Shown here one piece after another: positions 47,794 to 60,372 of a stretch of 64,000 nt of DNA (positions are counted from its first letter, which is position 1; the number at the start of each line of letters is the position of its first letter). A program made the position numbers and the translations under genes. Location of the stretch: NCBI RefSeq assembly GCF_002902985.1, contig NZ_CP026167.1:496001-560000 (forward strand), in the 5' to 3' direction. The notes beneath the pieces were generated by a model. That model worked only from the letters and a program-made list of their open reading frames with translations. It was not told the origin of the DNA and did not search any database. This DNA is from Leclercia sp. LSNIH1. GTDB taxonomy: Bacteria > Pseudomonadota > Gammaproteobacteria > Enterobacterales > Enterobacteriaceae.

Positions 47794-50346
47794 GTGAAGT
47801 TCGTAAAGTATTTATTGATCCTTGCAGTCTGTTGCATTCTGCTTGGAGCAGGCTCGATTTTTGGTTTGTACAAATATATTGAGCCGCAACTGCCTGATGT
47901 CGCTACGCTTCGTGACGTACGCCTTCAGATCCCGATGCAGGTTTATAGCGCCGATGGCGAGCTGATTGCCCAGTACGGCGAAAAGCGGCGTATCCCGCTG
48001 ACGCTGAATCAAATTCCGCCAGAAATGGTGAAAGCCTTTATTGCCACAGAAGATAGCCGCTTTTATGAGCACCACGGCGTCGACCCGGTGGGGATTTTCC
48101 GTGCCGCAAGCGTGGCGCTCTTCTCCGGCCATGCTTCGCAGGGGGCGAGTACCATCACCCAGCAGCTGGCGCGTAACTTCTTCCTGAGTCCTGAAAAAAC
48201 GCTGATGCGTAAGATTAAGGAAGTCTTCCTGGCGATCCGCATTGAGCAGCTGCTGAATAAAGATGAGATCCTTGAGCTTTACCTCAACAAGATCTATCTC
48301 GGCTACCGTGCCTATGGCGTGGGCGCGGCGGCGCAGGTCTATTTCGGTAAATCCATCGAACAGCTGACCCTGAGTGAAATGGCGACCATCGCCGGTTTGC
48401 CGAAGGCGCCTTCTACCTTCAACCCGCTCTACTCGCTGGATCGCGCGACAGCACGTCGCAATGTGGTGCTGTCGCGTATGCTGAGCGAGGGCTATATCAG
48501 CCAGACGCAGTACGATCAGGCGCGCAGTGAGGTGATTGATGCCAACTATCACGCGCCGGAAATTGCCTTCTCCGCTCCCTATCTGAGTGAAATGGTTCGT
48601 CAGGAGATGGTCTCCCGCTACGGCGAACAAGCCTACGAGGATGGCTACCGCGTCTACACCACCATCAGCCGCAACATCCAGCAGGGCGCGCAGCAGGCGG
48701 TGCGTAACAACGTCATTGATTACGATATGCGCCACGGCTACCGCGGCCCGTCAAACGTGCTGTGGAAGGTGGGTGAATCCGCCTGGAGCAGTAAAAAAAT
48801 TACCGACACCCTGAAGCCGCTGCCGGGCTATGGGCCCTTCGTGGCGGCGGTAGTGACCCAGGCCAATCCGCAGGAAGCCACGGCGATGCTCGCCGACGGC
48901 ACCTCCGTGTCGCTGCGGATGGAAGGGGTACGCTGGGCACGTCCGTATCGCTCTGATACACAGCAGGGCGCGACGCCACGCAAAGTGACCGACGTAGTAC
49001 AGGTGGGCCAGCAAATCTGGGTCCGCCAGGTTAATGACGCCTGGTGGCTGGGACAGATCCCGGACGTTAACTCGGCGCTGGTCTCTATCGACCCGCATAA
49101 CGGCGCGGTCCTGGCGCTGGTGGGCGGCTTCGACTTCAATCAGAGCAAGTTTAACCGTGCCACTCAGGCGCTGCGTCAGGTCGGTTCCAATATCAAGCCG
49201 TTCCTCTACACCGCGGCAATGGACAAGGGTCTAACCCTCGCCAGTATTCTCAATGACGTGCCGATCTCCCGCTGGGATGCCGGGGCCGGTTCCGACTGGC
49301 GGCCAAAAAACTCACCGGCAGAGTACGCGGGTCCGATTCGCCTGCGTCAGGGACTGGGGCAGTCGAAAAACGTAGTGATGGTGCGCGCCATGCGTGCCAT
49401 GGGCGTCGATTATGCGGCGGAGTACCTGCAGCGCTTCGGCTTCCCGGCGCAGAATATTGTGCATACCGAGTCGCTGGCGCTGGGCTCCGCGTCGTTTACC
49501 CCGCTACAGGTCGCCCGCGGTTATGCGGTGATGGCCAACGGCGGCTTCCTGGTCGATCCGTTCTTCATCAGCAAAATCGAGAACGACCAGGGCGGCGTGC
49601 TGTTCGAGGCCAAGCCGAAGATCGCCTGCGCCGAGTGTGACATTCCCGTCATCTATGGCGATACGCCTAAGTCAGACGCACTGAACAACCAGGACATGGA
49701 GGATGTGGCGATTTCACAGGAGCGGCAAAATGCGGCGGTGCCGATGCCGCAGCTCCAGCAGGCGAACCAGGCGCTGGTCGCCCAGACCGGTGCTCAGGAG
49801 TACGCCCCGCACGTGATTAACACTCCGCTGGCGTTCCTGATCAAGAGCGCGCTGAACAGCAACATCTTTGGTGAACCGGGCTGGCAGGGTACAGGCTGGC
49901 GTGCCGGTCGTGATTTGCAGCGCAAGGATATCGGCGGCAAAACCGGCACCACCAACAGCTCCAAAGATGCCTGGTTCTCAGGTTATGGCCCGGGCGCGGT
50001 CACTTCGGTGTGGATCGGCTTTGACGATCACCGTCGCGATTTAGGTCGTACCACGGCTTCCGGGGCGATTAAAGATCAGATCTCCGGTTACGAGGGCGGA
50101 GCCAAAAGCGCGCAGCCCGCGTGGGATGCCTTTATGAAGATCGTTCTTGATGGCGTACCGGAAGAGCCGCTCACGCCACCGCCGGGCATCGTAACGGTCA
50201 ATATCGATCGCAGCAGCGGTCAGCTGGCTAACGGGGGTAACAGTCGTGAGGAGTATTTCATCGAAGGTACGCAGCCAACGCATCAGGTGGTGCATGAGGT
50301 GGGTACAACGTTGATAGATAACGGCGAAACGCAAGAACTCTTCTGA
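47794..50346 (+). CDS. mrcA: Penicillin-binding protein 1A
   Basis: PBP1A is a bifunctional inner-membrane peptidoglycan synthase. The 850-residue product has a membrane anchor (about 5-27), a glycosyltransferase domain (EDSRFYEHHGVD, GASTITQQLARN) and a transpeptidase domain with the serine in GSNIKPF, SKN (GLGQSKNVVM) and KTGTT. It starts with GTG (VKFVKYLL). It is divergent from hofM. Confidence 0.98.
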   Translation: MKFVKYLLILAVCCILLGAGSIFGLYKYIEPQLPDVATLRDVRLQIPMQVYSADGELIAQYGEKRRIPLTLNQIPPEMVKAFIATEDSRFYEHHGVDPVGIFRAASVALFSGHASQGASTITQQLARNFFLSPEKTLMRKIKEVFLAIRIEQLLNKDEILELYLNKIYLGYRAYGVGAAAQVYFGKSIEQLTLSEMATIAGLPKAPSTFNPLYSLDRATARRNVVLSRMLSEGYISQTQYDQARSEVIDANYHAPEIAFSAPYLSEMVRQEMVSRYGEQAYEDGYRVYTTISRNIQQGAQQAVRNNVIDYDMRHGYRGPSNVLWKVGESAWSSKKITDTLKPLPGYGPFVAAVVTQANPQEATAMLADGTSVSLRMEGVRWARPYRSDTQQGATPRKVTDVVQVGQQIWVRQVNDAWWLGQIPDVNSALVSIDPHNGAVLALVGGFDFNQSKFNRATQALRQVGSNIKPFLYTAAMDKGLTLASILNDVPISRWDAGAGSDWRPKNSPAEYAGPIRLRQGLGQSKNVVMVRAMRAMGVDYAAEYLQRFGFPAQNIVHTESLALGSASFTPLQVARGYAVMANGGFLVDPFFISKIENDQGGVLFEAKPKIACAECDIPVIYGDTPKSDALNNQDMEDVAISQERQNAAVPMPQLQQANQALVAQTGAQEYAPHVINTPLAFLIKSALNSNIFGEPGWQGTGWRAGRDLQRKDIGGKTGTTNSSKDAWFSGYGPGAVTSVWIGFDDHRRDLGRTTASGAIKDQISGYEGGAKSAQPAWDAFMKIVLDGVPEEPLTPPPGIVTVNIDRSSGQLANGGNSREEYFIEGTQPTHQVVHEVGTTLIDNGETQELF

Positions 50347-50383
50347 TCTATCTCCCCCTTCCCTGTGGAGGGGGGACTTTCCG

Positions 50384-50944
50384 CTACAGCCTTCCCTGCC
50401 CTTTCAGCCACTCCCGCACCAGAAACAGTGCGCTCACGTTTCGGGCTTCGTTAAAATCGGGCTCTTCAAGCAGATCCATCAGATGCGCCAGCGGCCAGCG
50501 TACCTGCGGCAGCGGTTCAGGTTCATCGCCTTCCAGCGATTCAGGATAGAGATCTTCCGCCAGCACGATATTCATCTTGCTGGAGAAATAGGAGGGCGCC
50601 ATGCTGAGTTTTTTCAGGAAGGTAAGCTCCTTTGCGCCAAAACCTACCTCTTCTTTCAGTTCACGGTTCGCAGCTTCATAAACCGACTCGCCGGGATCGA
50701 TAAGTCCTTTGGAGAAGCCCAGCTCATAAGATTCCGTTCCCACCGCGTATTCGCGGATCAGGATCAGATGCTCGTCGACAATAGGCACAATCATGACGGC
50801 TTCGCGCGTGGAGGGACGCATACGCTCGTAGACGCGGCGCACGCCGTTACTGAACTCCAGGTCCACGCTCTCAACGTTAAACAGCCGCGATTTGGCGACG
50901 GTCTCCACATTCAGGATAGTGGGCTTTTGTAAGGGTTTGCTCAT
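50384..50944 (-). CDS. nudE: ADP compounds hydrolase NudE (Nudix)
   Basis: NudE hydrolyses ADP-ribose, Ap3A and NADH to remove ADP-type waste. The 186-residue product has the Nudix box from GLIDPGESVYEAANRELKE to EVGF (GX5EX7REUXEEXGU). It is convergent with mrcA and divergent from igaA. Confidence 0.96.
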   Translation of the reverse strand: MSKPLQKPTILNVETVAKSRLFNVESVDLEFSNGVRRVYERMRPSTREAVMIVPIVDEHLILIREYAVGTESYELGFSKGLIDPGESVYEAANRELKEEVGFGAKELTFLKKLSMAPSYFSSKMNIVLAEDLYPESLEGDEPEPLPQVRWPLAHLMDLLEEPDFNEARNVSALFLVREWLKGQGRL

Positions 50945-51267
50945 TTTGACGGGTCTTTGCTGGGTGAACTGGCCTCATTGTGCGATACGCCGCACGGTTT
51001 CGGCAATGTCATTCGCGCTTTATTTACATTTGTGCAACCTAATCAGATTCATTACGCATTTCAACACAAAAGTCAATAGGTTGAAATTATTCCAGGAATT
51101 TGCTGATATTCCGCCACGGTTGCCTTTGCTATCATCAGCGAACACTGGGATGCGCTTCAAATTGCTCAAGTTCAACGCCTTACATGCCGATAGCCAACCA
51201 CAGACACGCATTCACTGTTATAAGGTGCTACTGACTACACCTGTAAGAAAAGTAAGATGGGGAAAGC
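50945..51267. promoter_or_regulatory. nudE-igaA divergent gap with candidate igaA promoter
   Basis: On the plus strand TTGAAA (51081-51086), a 17-bp spacer and TGATAT (51104-51109) form a plausible sigma-70 promoter for igaA. That implies a leader of about 150 bases. I see no clear nudE promoter and no further recognised elements in this 323-bp gap. Confidence 0.45.
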
Positions 51268-53403
51268 ATGAGCACCATTTTAATAATTATCGCTGCTATG
51301 CTGGCCTGCGCATTGATTGCAGGGTGGTTGTTCAGACGTCGTTCGCAGCGTCGATATCGCCTGCCTTATCTCAACGCCTTTACCGGGGCGAGCACACGTA
51401 AACTCGCCGCCGAAGAGCGCAGCGCGATTGAGCAATATCTCGAGTCGTTTAACCGCATTCAGCAGATGCCTGCGACAGGTGCCAGCGCGGCCCCGGTCTC
51501 GTTAAGCCTGAACGCTGAGAGCAATACCGTGCTCTGCCTGACGCGCTCCATTACCCGCTATGGCATTACCACAGACGATCCCAATAAATGGCGCTACTAC
51601 CTCGACTCCATCGAAGTGCACCTGCCGCCGTTCTGGGAGCAGTACATCAATGATGAAAACAGCGTTGAGCTGATCCACACCGACACTATCCCGCTGGTGA
51701 TTGTCCTGAACGGCCACTCCATCGCCGAGTATGTCCAGGAAGCGCCGCATCTGGCGCTGGAACATGTCAGCTCAACCCAGGCGTCGATTCGTGGCGAAGA
51801 GACAGAGCAGATCGAGCTGCTGAACATTCGTCAGGAGACTCACGAAGAGTATGCCCTCAGCCGCCCGGATGGCATTCGTGAAGCGCTGCTGATTGTCGCC
51901 GCCTTCCTGCTGTTCTTCTTCTGCCTGCTGAGCCCGGATGTGTTTGCTCCGTGGCTTGCCGGCGGCGGCATGCTGCTGCTGGCGGCGGGCTTATGGGGAT
52001 TATTTGCCCCGCCAGCGAAAAACGCGCTGCGTGAGATCCACTGCCTGCGCGGAACGCCAAAGCGCTGGGGTCTGTTTGGCGAAAACGATCAGGATCACGT
52101 CAACAACATCTCGATGGGCATTATTGACCTGATCTACCCGCGCCACTGGCAGCCGTGGCTGGCCCAGGATTTAGGGCAAAAGACCGATGTTGATATCTAT
52201 CTGGACAGGCATGTGGTGCGCCAGGGACGTTACTTATCCCTGCATGACGAAGTGAAAAACTTCCCGCTGCAGCACTGGTTGCGCAGCACGGTGATTGCCT
52301 GTGGCGCAGCGCTGGTGCTGGCGATGCTGATTTTCCTCGTGCCGCTGGATATGCCGATTAAATTTACCCTGTCGTGGATCAAAGGCGCCCAGACCATCGA
52401 GGCCACCAGCGTCGAGCAGCTTGAAAACGCCGGCGTGCGTGTCGGCGATACGCTGAATCTGAAGGGAACGGGAATGTGTAATATCCACGCGCCGGGCAAC
52501 TGGAACGCCCGCCAGAGTTCGCCTTTTGCGCCTTTTGACTGCTCGCAGCTGATCTGGAATGACGCGGCCCCGCTGCCGCTGCCGGAATCGGACACGGTTA
52601 ACAAAGCCACGGCGCTGACCCAGGCCCTGAGCCGACAGCTCCATCCAAAACCGGAAGATATAACGCGAGTCAGCCCGGCGTTGCGCTCCGCCATTCAGAA
52701 ATCGGGCATGATCCTGCTGGATGATTTTGGCGATATCGTACTGAAGACCCAGGATCTGTGCGCAGAGGCGGATGAGTGCATCCGGCTGAAGAACGCGCTG
52801 GTAAACCTCGGCAACAGCAAAGACTGGGAAGCGCTGGTGAAACGTGCCACGAATGGCCGTCTTGATGGTGTTAACGTCCTGCTGCGTCCGGTGAGCGCCG
52901 AGTCGCTGGAAAACCTGGTCGCCACCTCTACCGCGCCATTCGTTATGCGCGAAACTTCACGTGCCGCGCAGGCGCTTAACAGCCCGGCACCCGGCGGCTT
53001 TGTGATTGTCAGCGATGAAGGCAGCGATCTGGTCGATCAGCCCTACCCGCCGGTAGCGCTGTATGACTACCCTGCGCAGGAGCAGTGGGAAGAGTTTCAA
53101 CGACTGGCGCAGATGCTGATGCGTACGCCGTTCAGCGCCGAAGGGATTGTCACCGGCATCTTTACCGATGCCAATGGCACCCGTCATATCGAGCTGCACC
53201 GGATACCGGATAGCGCCGTTTTATGGCGCTACATTGCCACTTCGCTGCTGATGCTGGCGATGGTGGTCTGCATTATCTGGAACGGCGTGATGGCGTTACG
53301 CCGCTACCAGCGCTCGCGCACCCGCCTGGCGGAGATCCAGCAGTACTACGAAAATTGCCTCAATCCGAAGCTTGTTCCTACCCCTGAGAGCCTGATCGGA
53401 TAA
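51268..53403 (+). CDS. igaA: IgaA, negative regulator of the Rcs system
   Basis: IgaA is an essential inner-membrane protein that restrains the Rcs phosphorelay by contacting RcsD and, on stress, RcsF. The 711-residue product has an N-terminal span (about 2-22), a cytoplasmic part, membrane spans near 210-250 and 340-360, a large periplasmic domain with several cysteines, and a C-terminal span near 655. The ATG is preceded by GGGGAAAG. Confidence 0.96.
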   Translation: MSTILIIIAAMLACALIAGWLFRRRSQRRYRLPYLNAFTGASTRKLAAEERSAIEQYLESFNRIQQMPATGASAAPVSLSLNAESNTVLCLTRSITRYGITTDDPNKWRYYLDSIEVHLPPFWEQYINDENSVELIHTDTIPLVIVLNGHSIAEYVQEAPHLALEHVSSTQASIRGEETEQIELLNIRQETHEEYALSRPDGIREALLIVAAFLLFFFCLLSPDVFAPWLAGGGMLLLAAGLWGLFAPPAKNALREIHCLRGTPKRWGLFGENDQDHVNNISMGIIDLIYPRHWQPWLAQDLGQKTDVDIYLDRHVVRQGRYLSLHDEVKNFPLQHWLRSTVIACGAALVLAMLIFLVPLDMPIKFTLSWIKGAQTIEATSVEQLENAGVRVGDTLNLKGTGMCNIHAPGNWNARQSSPFAPFDCSQLIWNDAAPLPLPESDTVNKATALTQALSRQLHPKPEDITRVSPALRSAIQKSGMILLDDFGDIVLKTQDLCAEADECIRLKNALVNLGNSKDWEALVKRATNGRLDGVNVLLRPVSAESLENLVATSTAPFVMRETSRAAQALNSPAPGGFVIVSDEGSDLVDQPYPPVALYDYPAQEQWEEFQRLAQMLMRTPFSAEGIVTGIFTDANGTRHIELHRIPDSAVLWRYIATSLLMLAMVVCIIWNGVMALRRYQRSRTRLAEIQQYYENCLNPKLVPTPESLIG

Positions 53404-53466
53404 CCTCTGTGCGCGAGCAGATATGCTACCCTGTCGCGCACGATTCTTCTGGCTGGAGTATTCCCT

Positions 53467-54150
53467 ATGCATCTTGATATCGCCTGGCAGGACGTTGATA
53501 CCGTTCTGCTGGATATGGACGGCACGCTGCTGGACCTCGCGTTTGATAACTACTTCTGGCAAAAACTGGTGCCGGAAACCTACGGCGAGCAGCAAGGGAT
53601 CACCCCGCTGGAGGCGCAGGAATTCATACGCCAGCAATATACCGCCGTACAACATACGCTAAACTGGTACTGTCTGGACTACTGGAGCGAACGCCTTGGT
53701 CTGGATATTTGTGCCATGACCACTGCTCAGGGCCCGCGCGCCGTTTTGCGTGAAGATACCGTCCCCTTTCTGGAGGCACTCAAAGCCAGCGGCAAGCGGC
53801 GCATTTTGCTGACCAACGCGCACCCGCATAATCTGGCGGTGAAGCTGGAACATACCGGGCTGGGTTCACACCTTGATTTATTACTTTCCACCCACACATT
53901 TGGTTATCCGAAAGAGGATCAGCGATTGTGGCAGGCGGTGGCAGAAGAGACCGGCCTGCAGCCAGAAAGAACGTTGTTCATTGATGACAGCGAACCCATT
54001 CTGGATGCGGCGGCAAAATTTGGCATTCGTTATTGCCTTGGCGTGACCAATCCTGATTCTGGCCTGGCTGAAAAAAGCTATCTGCGACATCCGGGGATGA
54101 ACGACTATCGCCGGATGATCCCCTCACTCACCGTGAAGGAGACGCCATGA
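53467..54150 (+). CDS. yrfG: GMP/IMP nucleotidase YrfG (HAD family)
   Basis: YrfG is a HAD phosphatase with activity on purine 5'-nucleotides (GMP, IMP). The 227-residue product has DMDGTLLDL, LTNAHPHN and FIDDSEPILDAA. It starts MHLDIAWQDVDTVLLDMDGT, with TGGAG upstream. It precedes hslR with a 4-base overlap. Confidence 0.95.
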   Translation: MHLDIAWQDVDTVLLDMDGTLLDLAFDNYFWQKLVPETYGEQQGITPLEAQEFIRQQYTAVQHTLNWYCLDYWSERLGLDICAMTTAQGPRAVLREDTVPFLEALKASGKRRILLTNAHPHNLAVKLEHTGLGSHLDLLLSTHTFGYPKEDQRLWQAVAEETGLQPERTLFIDDSEPILDAAAKFGIRYCLGVTNPDSGLAEKSYLRHPGMNDYRRMIPSLTVKETP

Positions 54151-54548
54151 AAGAGAAACCCTCTGAAGGGGTAAGACTGGATAAATGGTTATGGGCTGCC
54201 CGCTTTTACAAAACGCGCGCCCTCGCCCGCGAAATGATTGAAGGCGGCAAGGTGCATTACAACGGGCAGCGCAGCAAGCCGAGCAAGCTCGTGGAGCTGA
54301 ACGCCACCCTGACCCTGCGTCAGGGCAACGACGAGCGGACGGTGATCGTGAAGAACGTAACCGAACAACGTCGCCCGGCAGTGGAAGCCAGCACCCTGTA
54401 CGAAGAGACGGCAGAAAGCGTGGAGAAGCGCGAAAAGATGGCGCAGGCGCGAAAGCTGAATGCCCTGACCATGCCGCATCCCGACAGACGCCCTGACAAG
54501 AAAGAACGTCGCGATCTGATTAAATTTAAAAATGGCGAGAATGAGTGA
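54147..54548 (+). CDS. hslR: Ribosome-associated heat shock protein Hsp15
   Basis: Hsp15 binds free 50S subunits carrying a blocked nascent chain and helps recycle them. The 133-residue product has an S4 RNA-binding domain (about 10-65; [20 protein letters not shown]) and a basic C-terminal tail. It overlaps yrfG by 4 bases. Confidence 0.96.
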   Translation: MKEKPSEGVRLDKWLWAARFYKTRALAREMIEGGKVHYNGQRSKPSKLVELNATLTLRQGNDERTVIVKNVTEQRRPAVEASTLYEETAESVEKREKMAQARKLNALTMPHPDRRPDKKERRDLIKFKNGENE

Positions 54549-54571
54549 TTCTTGCTGAACGAGAGATGACT

Positions 54572-55450
54572 ATGGCCCAACACGACCAATTACACCGCTA
54601 TCTGTTTGAACAATTTGCCGTTCGCGGCGAGCTGGTTACCGTATCCGAAACCTGGAAACAGATCCTGGAAAACCACAACTACCCGCTGCCGGTGAAAACC
54701 GTGCTGGGCGAGCTGCTGGTCGCGACCAGCCTGCTGACTGCGACCCTGAAATTTGCCGGTGACATCACCGTGCAGCTGCAGGGTGATGGCCCGATGAGCC
54801 TGGCGGTGATCAACGGCAACAACCAGCAGCAGATGCGCGGCGTGGCGCGCGTACAGGGCGATATCCCTGAAAACGCAGACCTGAAAACGCTGGTGGGCAA
54901 TGGCTACCTGGTGATCACCATCTCCCCGGAAGAGGGCGAGCGCTATCAGGGGGTCGTCGGTCTGGAAGGCGATACGCTGGCAGCCTGCCTGGAAGACTAC
55001 TTCCTGCGCTCCGAACAGCTGCCGACGCGCCTGTTTATCCGTACCGGCGAAGTCGACGGCCAGCCGTGTGCCGGCGGGATGCTGCTCCAGGTACTGCCAG
55101 CCCAGAACGCGCAGGCAGATGATTTCGATCACCTGGCCACCCTGACTGAAACCATCAAAGCCGAAGAGCTGTTCACCTTACCGGCGAACGAAGTACTGTG
55201 GCGTCTGTATCACGAAGAAGAGGTGACGCTCTACGATCCGCAGGATGTCGAGTTCAAGTGCACCTGTTCCCGTGAACGCTGCGCGGGTGCGCTGAAAACA
55301 TTGCCGGATGAAGAGATTGACAGCATCCTGGCAGAAGATGGCGAAATCGACATGAACTGCGATTACTGCGGCTCTCACTACGTCTTTAACGCAATGGACA
55401 TTGCCGAGATCCGCAACAACGCCTCCCCGGCCGATCCGCAGCTGCACTAA
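54572..55450 (+). CDS. hslO: Redox-regulated chaperone Hsp33
   Basis: Hsp33 is a holdase activated by oxidation. The 292-residue product has an N-terminal substrate-binding domain and a C-terminal zinc redox switch with CTC (CTCSRERC) and CDYC. I chose the ATG at 54572 ([20 protein letters not shown]), which GAGAG precedes by six bases; ATG 54566 and GTG 54545 are alternatives. Confidence 0.95.
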   Translation: MAQHDQLHRYLFEQFAVRGELVTVSETWKQILENHNYPLPVKTVLGELLVATSLLTATLKFAGDITVQLQGDGPMSLAVINGNNQQQMRGVARVQGDIPENADLKTLVGNGYLVITISPEEGERYQGVVGLEGDTLAACLEDYFLRSEQLPTRLFIRTGEVDGQPCAGGMLLQVLPAQNAQADDFDHLATLTETIKAEELFTLPANEVLWRLYHEEEVTLYDPQDVEFKCTCSRERCAGALKTLPDEEIDSILAEDGEIDMNCDYCGSHYVFNAMDIAEIRNNASPADPQLH

Positions 55451-55457
55451 GTCCTGC

Positions 55458-55495
55458 CGTTAACTGCCCTCTTGAGGGGGCAGTTAACCTTTCCC
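55458..55495 (+). terminator. Probable terminator after hslO
   Basis: GTTAACTGCCC and GGGCAGTTAAC form a strong stem with a short loop, followed by CTTTCCCC. The T run is weak, so termination may be partial. Confidence 0.6.
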
Positions 55496-55825
55496 CCTCC
55501 CCTACTCATTAATTTCATTCACTATTTACCCCAATCTGCTGAATCGTTATCAGTGATGTAAGACTTTCGTAATTTTCTTTCATGTATGCGCTTACATTCA
55601 CATTCTCGCAGTTTAATTTATCGCTCATTAACCTTTTCGGAACATTTTCCCCAACCGAAAAGTGATTCCTGCCATAATCTGCACCGCAAAGTGACAGGAG
55701 TCACAGCGTTTTCCGTCATAAAGGGTTTTTGTCCAGATACGCAAATCTATGAGCCCGGTCGCGGTTAACATTCGAAGAAAACCCCTACAATTTCAGGCAG
55801 TATAAATTGGCTAAGGAGCAGTGAT
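55496..55825 (+). promoter_or_regulatory. pckA upstream region with CRP site
   Basis: A CRP-like AGTGA-CAGGAG-TCACA (55690-55705) matches 9 of 10 core bases. A -10 TACAAT (55786-55791) with only a weak -35 predicts a start near 55798, so the CRP centre lies about 100 bases upstream. This fits the known cAMP-CRP activation of pckA. In E. coli yhgE is encoded in this gap; here no comparable frame exists, only a 60-codon frame I reject. Confidence 0.6.
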
Positions 55826-57445
55826 ATGCGTGTTAATGGTTTAACCCCGCAAGATCTCAAGGCTTATGGTATCAACGACGCTCGCGATATCGTCTATAAC
55901 CCTGATTACGATACGCTTTATCAGGAAGAGCTCAATCCAGCACTCGAAGGATACGAGCGCGGTATATTGACGACCACCGGCGCTATCGCTGTCGACACCG
56001 GTATCTTTACCGGCCGTTCGCCGAAAGATAAGTACATTGTTCGTGACGACACCACCCGCGACACCCTGTGGTGGGCCGATCACGGCAAAGGGAAGAACGA
56101 CAACAAAGCGATCTCCCCTGAAATCTGGCAGCATCTGAAATCCCTCGTCACCCAACAACTTTCCGGTAAACGTCTGTTCATTATCGACGCTTACTGCGGT
56201 GCCAACGCCGATACCCGTCTTTCCGTTCGTTTTATCACTGAAGTCGCCTGGCAGGCCCATTTCGTGAAGAACATGTTCATTCGCCCGACCGAGGAAGAGT
56301 TACAGAGCTTCGAGCCTGACTTTGTGGTGATGAACGGTGCGAAATGCACCAACCCGCAGTGGAAAGAGCAGGGGCTGAACTCGGAAAACTTTGTCGCCTT
56401 TAACCTGACGGAGCGTATCCAGCTTATCGGCGGCACCTGGTACGGCGGCGAAATGAAGAAAGGGATGTTCTCGGTGATGAACTACCTGCTGCCGTTAAAA
56501 GGCATTGCCTCCATGCACTGCTCGGCGAACGTGGGCGAGAAAGGCGACGTGGCGGTCTTCTTTGGCCTCTCCGGCACCGGTAAAACTACCCTCTCCACCG
56601 ATCCGAAACGCCGCCTGATTGGCGATGACGAGCACGGCTGGGATGACGACGGCGTGTTTAACTTCGAAGGCGGTTGCTACGCCAAGACCATTCGTCTGTC
56701 GGCTGAGGCGGAGCCGGATATCTTCCAGGCGATCCGTCGTGATGCGCTGCTGGAGAACGTGACGGTACGCGCTGACGGCACGGTCGATTTTGACGATGCG
56801 TCAAAAACGGAAAACACCCGCGTCAGTTACCCTATCTACCACATCGACAATATCGTTAAGCCTGTTTCAAAAGCGGGCCACGCGACCAAGGTGATCTTTC
56901 TCACCGCCGACGCGTTTGGTGTGCTGCCGCCGGTTTCACGTCTTACCGCCAGCCAGACGCAGTATCACTTCCTCTCCGGGTTTACCGCCAAGCTGGCCGG
57001 TACCGAACGGGGTGTGACTGAGCCGACGCCTACCTTCTCCGCCTGCTTTGGCGCAGCCTTCCTGTCGCTGCACCCGACGCAGTACGCCGAAGTGCTGGTG
57101 AAACGCATGCAGGCCTCGGGTGCCCAGGCGTATCTGGTCAACACCGGCTGGAACGGCACTGGCAAACGTATCTCCATCAAAGATACCCGCGCCATTATCG
57201 ACGCCATTCTGAATGGTTCGCTGGATGATGCGGAAACCTTCACCCTGCCGATGTTCGATCTGGCAATCCCGACCGAACTGCCGGGCGTGGACAGCCATAT
57301 CCTCGACCCACGCAACACCTACGCGTCGCCGGAGCAGTGGCAGGAAAAAGCCACCACGCTTGCGAAGCTGTTTGTGCAAAACTTTGAGAAGTACACCGAT
57401 ACGCCAGCGGGTGCGGCGTTGGTGAGTGCGGGACCGAAGCTGTAA
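55826..57445 (+). CDS. pckA: Phosphoenolpyruvate carboxykinase (ATP)
   Basis: PckA converts oxaloacetate and ATP to PEP in gluconeogenesis. The 539-residue product has the kinase-1a P-loop [12 protein letters not shown] near residue 250, kinase-2 [13 protein letters not shown], and the metal-site lysine/histidine residues of the family. It starts [20 protein letters not shown] with AAGGAG upstream. Confidence 0.98.
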   Translation: MRVNGLTPQDLKAYGINDARDIVYNPDYDTLYQEELNPALEGYERGILTTTGAIAVDTGIFTGRSPKDKYIVRDDTTRDTLWWADHGKGKNDNKAISPEIWQHLKSLVTQQLSGKRLFIIDAYCGANADTRLSVRFITEVAWQAHFVKNMFIRPTEEELQSFEPDFVVMNGAKCTNPQWKEQGLNSENFVAFNLTERIQLIGGTWYGGEMKKGMFSVMNYLLPLKGIASMHCSANVGEKGDVAVFFGLSGTGKTTLSTDPKRRLIGDDEHGWDDDGVFNFEGGCYAKTIRLSAEAEPDIFQAIRRDALLENVTVRADGTVDFDDASKTENTRVSYPIYHIDNIVKPVSKAGHATKVIFLTADAFGVLPPVSRLTASQTQYHFLSGFTAKLAGTERGVTEPTPTFSACFGAAFLSLHPTQYAEVLVKRMQASGAQAYLVNTGWNGTGKRISIKDTRAIIDAILNGSLDDAETFTLPMFDLAIPTELPGVDSHILDPRNTYASPEQWQEKATTLAKLFVQNFEKYTDTPAGAALVSAGPKL

Positions 57446-57452
57446 AAATTGT

Positions 57453-57482
57453 GCCGGGTAGCGCTGCGCTTACCCGGCCTGC
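57453..57482. repeat. REP element after pckA
   Basis: GCCGGGTAGCGCTGCGCTTA begins a palindromic REP unit ending CCCGGCCTGC, between the pckA stop and the terminator. Confidence 0.75.
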
Positions 57483-57485
57483 CCA

Positions 57486-59584
<2,099 letters not shown>

Positions 59585-59662
59585 TGTCAGTACTCCCAAA
59601 GGTTCGGATAATCTTGCAGATGCGTATTCTAAAAAAGTGCGCGTCTACGACCAGCTAATTCT

Positions 59663-59691
59663 GGTATAAATTCTAGTCGAAATTGTTACAA
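59663..59691 (-). promoter_or_regulatory. Candidate ompR promoter
   Basis: On the minus strand TTGTAA (59686-59691), a 17-bp spacer and TATACC (59663-59668) precede ompR by about 80 bases. The gap to greB is otherwise AT-rich, without other recognised sites. Confidence 0.55.
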
Positions 59692-59811
59692 AGCATATTT
59701 AACAGCAGCTTATATATACATTCCATCACATAACTCATTATTAATCCTGTCTGTTAAGATAAGTGATACGTAATGTGCGCAAGGTAAGCAACCTCGTCGT
59801 AAGGCAAAAGA

Positions 59812-60285
59812 ATGAAAACGCCCCTGATCACCCGCGAAGGGTATGAAAACCTGAAGAAAGAGCTGGACACCCTGTGGCGGGAAGAGCGCCCGGAAGTGAC
59901 GAAAAAAGTGACCTGGGCAGCAAGTCTCGGCGACCGCAGTGAGAATGCCGACTACCAGTACAACAAAAAGCGGCTGCGCGAAATCGACCGCCGGGTGCGT
60001 TATCTGACCAAATGCCTTGAGAACCTGAAAATCGTCGACTATTCCCCGCAGCAGGAGGGCAAAGTCTTCTTCGGCGCATGGGTCGAAATTGAAAACGACG
60101 ATGGCGATCTCAAGCGCTTTCGTATCGTCGGTTACGATGAAATTTTTGGTCGTAAGGATTACATTTCTATCGATTCGCCAATGGCCCGCGCGCTGCTGAA
60201 AAAAGAGGTGGGCGATCTGGCTATCGTCCAGACCCCGGCGGGAGAAGCCAGCTGGTATGTAAATGAAATCGAGTACGTAAAATAG
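59812..60285 (+). CDS. greB: Transcript cleavage factor GreB
   Basis: GreB rescues backtracked RNA polymerase by stimulating transcript cleavage. The 157-residue product has the N-terminal coiled coil with the acidic tip (LGDRSENADYQYNKKRLREI) and a C-terminal FKBP-like domain. It starts MKTPLITREGYENLKKELDT. It is divergent from ompR. Confidence 0.97.
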   Translation: MKTPLITREGYENLKKELDTLWREERPEVTKKVTWAASLGDRSENADYQYNKKRLREIDRRVRYLTKCLENLKIVDYSPQQEGKVFFGAWVEIENDDGDLKRFRIVGYDEIFGRKDYISIDSPMARALLKKEVGDLAIVQTPAGEASWYVNEIEYVK

Positions 60286-60372
60286 TCCTGGAGCGCCCCC
60301 CGCGACTGGCATTTTGCTGTGCCAGTCCGTATAACTATCCCCTGATTTTTTGACCCACAAGATGAAATAGCC

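Noticed and set aside
50352..50374. Possible terminator between mrcA and nudE
   Set aside because: The C- and G-rich arms can pair, but no T run follows on either strand.
55586..55768. 60-codon frame upstream of pckA
   Set aside because: It overlaps the CRP site, has no Shine-Dalgarno and no recognisable protein.
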